Assembly: GCA_032718475.1 (NCBI GenBank)
Contig: JAUCBJ010007373.1
Location: forward strand, 1 to 31,246
Source of the DNA: Nemertoderma westbladi
Taxonomy: Eukaryota; Xenacoelomorpha; Nemertodermatida; Nemertodermatidae
DNA: 31,246 nucleotides
Direction: 5' to 3'
The notes under the pieces are model-generated. The model saw only the letters and a list, made by a program, of their open reading frames with translations. It made no database searches and had not been told where the DNA came from. A program made the position numbers and the translations under genes. Of this stretch, positions 30,277 to 31,246 are shown one piece after another (the stretch's first letter is position 1; each line of letters opens with the position of its first letter).

Positions 30277-30950
30277 TTTTTACAAAAAACACACCCCGCC
30301 ACCTTCTTACCCATTATTCAATTGTTTCTATCCCAACAATTTTTTCGCGCACCAACCCTATTCTGAAGATCAGTAACTTGCAGAGCAACCAATCTGATGC
30401 ACAGAAAATCACATACTGTAGCAACCAATTCTGAATTTTGTATTCACTAATGGGGACCAGAAAAACATATCCGCAAAGGGAATGGTAGATTATATTGGTA
30501 TAGGTATTTCCCCGATATTGGTATTTTCAGTGTATTAAAAGCGATTTTAAATTATACCGAAAGTGAGCAAAATTTAATGATTTAGTTAACTTCCGGCGGT
30601 TAATTTTAAGGAAGCCGAACTGAGACGCTTTTAATTAGGAAGGCCAGAGGCTGTTTGCCCAAGCAGGGTTTATTCTTTGTAATACTTTATAATGCGTTAC
30701 CGCGTTAATCAGACGCTCGACTATTACAAATGTTTAGTTATTACAATGTATGTAAGGCCGACAAATTTGTTGAATAAATAAATTGGTAAAGGAGGGGATT
30801 ATCAAGCTGATACACCATTTAATATTACTTAACTAGTCTATAAGTAGATATATAAATATTTACAAGAGAAACATTCATCACTTTACCACTAGAAACTATA
30901 TTACGGCAATCCCATAAGGCCGTACAGACAGAATTGGCAGTCTATACACG
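30277..30950. other. Intergenic, nothing recognised
   Basis: AT-rich with no repeat or gene identified. It lies next to the promoter-like cluster, so a short first exon cannot be excluded. Confidence 0.4.
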
Positions 30951-31013
30951 GATACGGTATATTCAAGGTGTACTAAATTATTAGTACCGGTACACCTTGG
31001 GTATATTCCGTAT
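30951..31013. repeat. Imperfect inverted repeat
   Basis: TACGGTATATTCAAGGTGTA pairs with TACACCTTGGGTATATTCCGTA, with a loop of about 16-20 bp containing AGTACCGG. A 14-bp palindrome, CACTAGGCCTAGTG, follows at 31093-31106. Confidence 0.8.
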
Positions 31014-31246
31014 ATTACACTAAACAAAGAATAAAAAGAAGAAGAGGGCACAAAGTAAACTCAATAATGCAATAATATTGTACATCGAAAAACACTAGGC
31101 CTAGTGCTGAAAAACAAAGGATTAAAGTTCAACTTTGCACTGACAAAACACACTATAAAACACGATCACAAATGAAAATCTCTCCAGCTCTCAGTACGGC
31201 TGTAGGATAGATATTATTAAGATAGATTATAACTATTTACTAAATT

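Overview
The window looks like non-coding, repeat-dominated nuclear DNA from an animal, most likely a marine invertebrate or another deuterostome. This rests on three things: degenerate animal-type non-LTR retrotransposons, a tRNA-derived SINE, and AT-rich DNA crowded with the palindromes TAGGCCTA, ACCGGT and TACTGTA. The species cannot be named from sequence alone. No intact host gene was found. Every protein-like stretch I recognise is a broken reverse transcriptase, and most other open frames are chance products of repeats.

Layout. (1) About 597-3332 is a 2.7-kb inverted-repeat DNA element flanked by CAATCATA. A second long hairpin (650-1425) sits inside its left terminal repeat. (2) 3600-4100 is a 49-bp minisatellite of 10 units. 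(3) 4180-6116 is a nested set: a small dispersed repeat (second, uninterrupted copy at 7340-7475) is split by a 1.39-kb element carrying a 68-bp minisatellite and flanked by TACAAATAAC; a 385-bp foldback element follows. (4) 6944-7252 is a collapsed LINE reverse transcriptase fragment. 7830-8230 is a GC-rich minisatellite, out of keeping with its surroundings. (5) 9130-10920 is a 5'-truncated, decayed RTE-like retrotransposon. (6) 11011-11322 and 22150-22465 are two inverted copies of one repeat, 11 kb apart. (7) 12170-13480 is a repeat bounded by two matching G-run/C-run hairpins. 14700-16912 holds inverted and direct copies of another repeat. (8) 17600-18135 and 19295-19430 are tandem repeats, and 19480-21535 is a second, different decayed LINE. 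(9) 22589-22904 and 26518-27085 are foldback elements; the latter has a 9-bp target duplication. 27620-27905 is a tRNA-derived SINE. (10) The last 3 kb is mostly unexplained, with one promoter-like cluster near 30185-30276.

The elements do not work together as a pathway. They record successive insertions, several nested so that relative age can be read. The best candidates for something undescribed are the nested hairpin element at 597-3332, the 4277-5666 element with its matching empty site, the ten long G or C homopolymer runs in AT-rich DNA, and the abundance of a few 8-20-bp palindromes.
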